Positions 63,518-64,000 of a stretch of DNA of 64,000 nucleotides are shown here, piece by piece; within the stretch, counting starts at the first letter, position 1; every line of letters begins with the position of its first letter. Position numbers and translations under genes: made by a program. Source of the stretch: Sphaerisporangium aureirubrum (GTDB lineage: Bacteria > Actinomycetota > Actinomycetes > Streptosporangiales > Streptosporangiaceae). A model generated the notes under the pieces. The model was not told the origin of the DNA and did no database searches. It worked only from the letters and a program-made list of their open reading frames with translations. The stretch spans positions 1-64,000 of the forward strand of contig NZ_JBHSRF010000005.1 of NCBI RefSeq assembly GCF_042658925.1, read 5' to 3'.

Positions 63518-64000
63518 GTGAACGCCCCCCGGAGCTTACCCACCGTTCTCGCCCTCACCCTGGCGCTCGCCGCATGCAGTCCCGGTTCGGGAACCACGCC
63601 CCCGGTCATCGGGGAGGGCGGGCCCGCGACCGGCAGTGTGGGAGGCGCGGGCTCAGGGGCCGGAGCGCAGACACCGGCCGGTGTCACCCCGGCCGAGTAC
63701 GGCACGGCGCTGGAGGCCGCCGTGGGGCCCGTGGGGTCCTCGCTCGGCGACATCTCCAAGTCCCGGTCGCTGAAGTCCCTCGGCGGGCGGGTGGAGCGCG
63801 CCCGCAGCGCGGCGGGCGACGCGGTGGACCGTCTCGCGACGGTCGTGCCGCCGCCGGAGGTCAGCACCGAGCATTCCGACCTCGTCGCGGCACTTCGCGG
63901 CCTGGAGGGCGACCTCGACGGCGTGCGCGACTCGGTCGAGGGCCGCTCGCTGTGCACGGCCCCGGCCGTGCTGGCCCGGCTCGGCAAGGGCGACGGCCTC
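63518..64000 (+). CDS. Lipoprotein of unknown function, cut by the window end
   Basis: At least 161 residues, open to the last base. The signal peptide reads SLPTVLALTLALAAC, with the lipobox LAAC at about residue 18, then a Gly/Ser/Thr-rich spacer and a helical domain (EYGTALEAAVGPVGSSLGDI; later a Cys in GRSLCTAPAV). The GTG at 63518 gives a normal lipoprotein signal and fits a leaderless start; ATG 63452 would add 22 residues before it. The family is not recognised. Confidence 0.75.
   Translation, partial: MNAPRSLPTVLALTLALAACSPGSGTTPPVIGEGGPATGSVGGAGSGAGAQTPAGVTPAEYGTALEAAVGPVGSSLGDISKSRSLKSLGGRVERARSAAGDAVDRLATVVPPPEVSTEHSDLVAALRGLEGDLDGVRDSVEGRSLCTAPAVLARLGKGDGL

Overview
The window is high-GC actinobacterial chromosome. 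It has many GTG starts, GGAGG-type ribosome binding sites, 4-base start/stop overlaps, and the ATP-binding protein / XRE-DUF5753 / DUF397 trio that is typical of filamentous actinomycetes. Gene content (xylanase with CBM2, UBP zinc finger, PucR and DUF397 families) fits a soil actinomycete, probably Streptosporangiaceae-like; the genus cannot be read from this sequence. I saw no rRNA, tRNA, CRISPR array, intact insertion sequence or prophage.

Layout. 1-720: no gene, but imperfect copies of a roughly 105-base structured repeat at a 248-base period. 0.7-2.6 kb: divergent ATP-binding protein and XRE/DUF397 regulators. 2.75-4.0 kb: membrane-anchored pentapeptide-repeat protein. 4.2-9.8 kb (minus): tight operon of ECF sigma factor, zinc-finger membrane anti-sigma, ABC ATPase, ABC permease, and a membrane protein fused to a pectinacetylesterase/Notum-like domain whose nucleophile serine is replaced by threonine. 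9.9-11.0 kb: secreted GH11 xylanase. 11.3-11.6 kb: frameshifted gene relic. 11.6-14.0 kb: large unknown membrane protein. 14.1-16.6 kb: one polypeptide joining a CrtI/RetSat-type flavoprotein, a ferredoxin reductase and a 2Fe-2S ferredoxin, divergent from an alpha/beta hydrolase. 17.6-20.6 kb: serine beta-lactamase-family protein and two DUF4386 membrane proteins. 21-23.4 kb: HTH-Ser/Thr kinase fusion and a YihY/BrkB protein. 23.5-26.5 kb: UBP zinc finger with acyl-CoA desaturase, LysR regulator, GlsB/YeaQ protein. 26.6-30.7 kb: methyltransferase, DUF3616, PfkB kinase, beta-propeller lipoprotein.

30.7-37.5 kb: a full branched-chain amino-acid-type ABC operon (LivF-G-H-M-K order) divergent from a PucR regulator. 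37.6-43.6 kb: ATP-binding protein, LuxR regulator with a membrane protein, then an oligopeptide-type ABC operon (binding protein and two permeases) with no ATPase. 43.7-47.7 kb: XRE membrane regulator divergent from a secreted DUF2690 protein, then DUF4166, DUF899 and fasciclin proteins. 47.7-52.1 kb: overlapping operon of three peptidase-family hydrolases (C39-like, S9, M20). 52.1-53.8 kb: MerB-like protein and an endolysin-like amidase. 54.2-61.3 kb: methylmalonyl-CoA mutase small and large subunits, MeaB GTPase, and a CehA/McbA-type metallohydrolase. 61.3-64.0 kb: PAP2 phosphatase, methyltransferase, and the start of a lipoprotein that runs off the window.

Two themes stand out. One is the sigma/anti-sigma-controlled ABC exporter coupled to a probably inactive esterase-fold domain (4.2-9.8 kb). 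The other is the self-contained flavoprotein-reductase-ferredoxin fusion (14.1-16.6 kb). Most other loci are recognisable accessory metabolism, transport and regulation.
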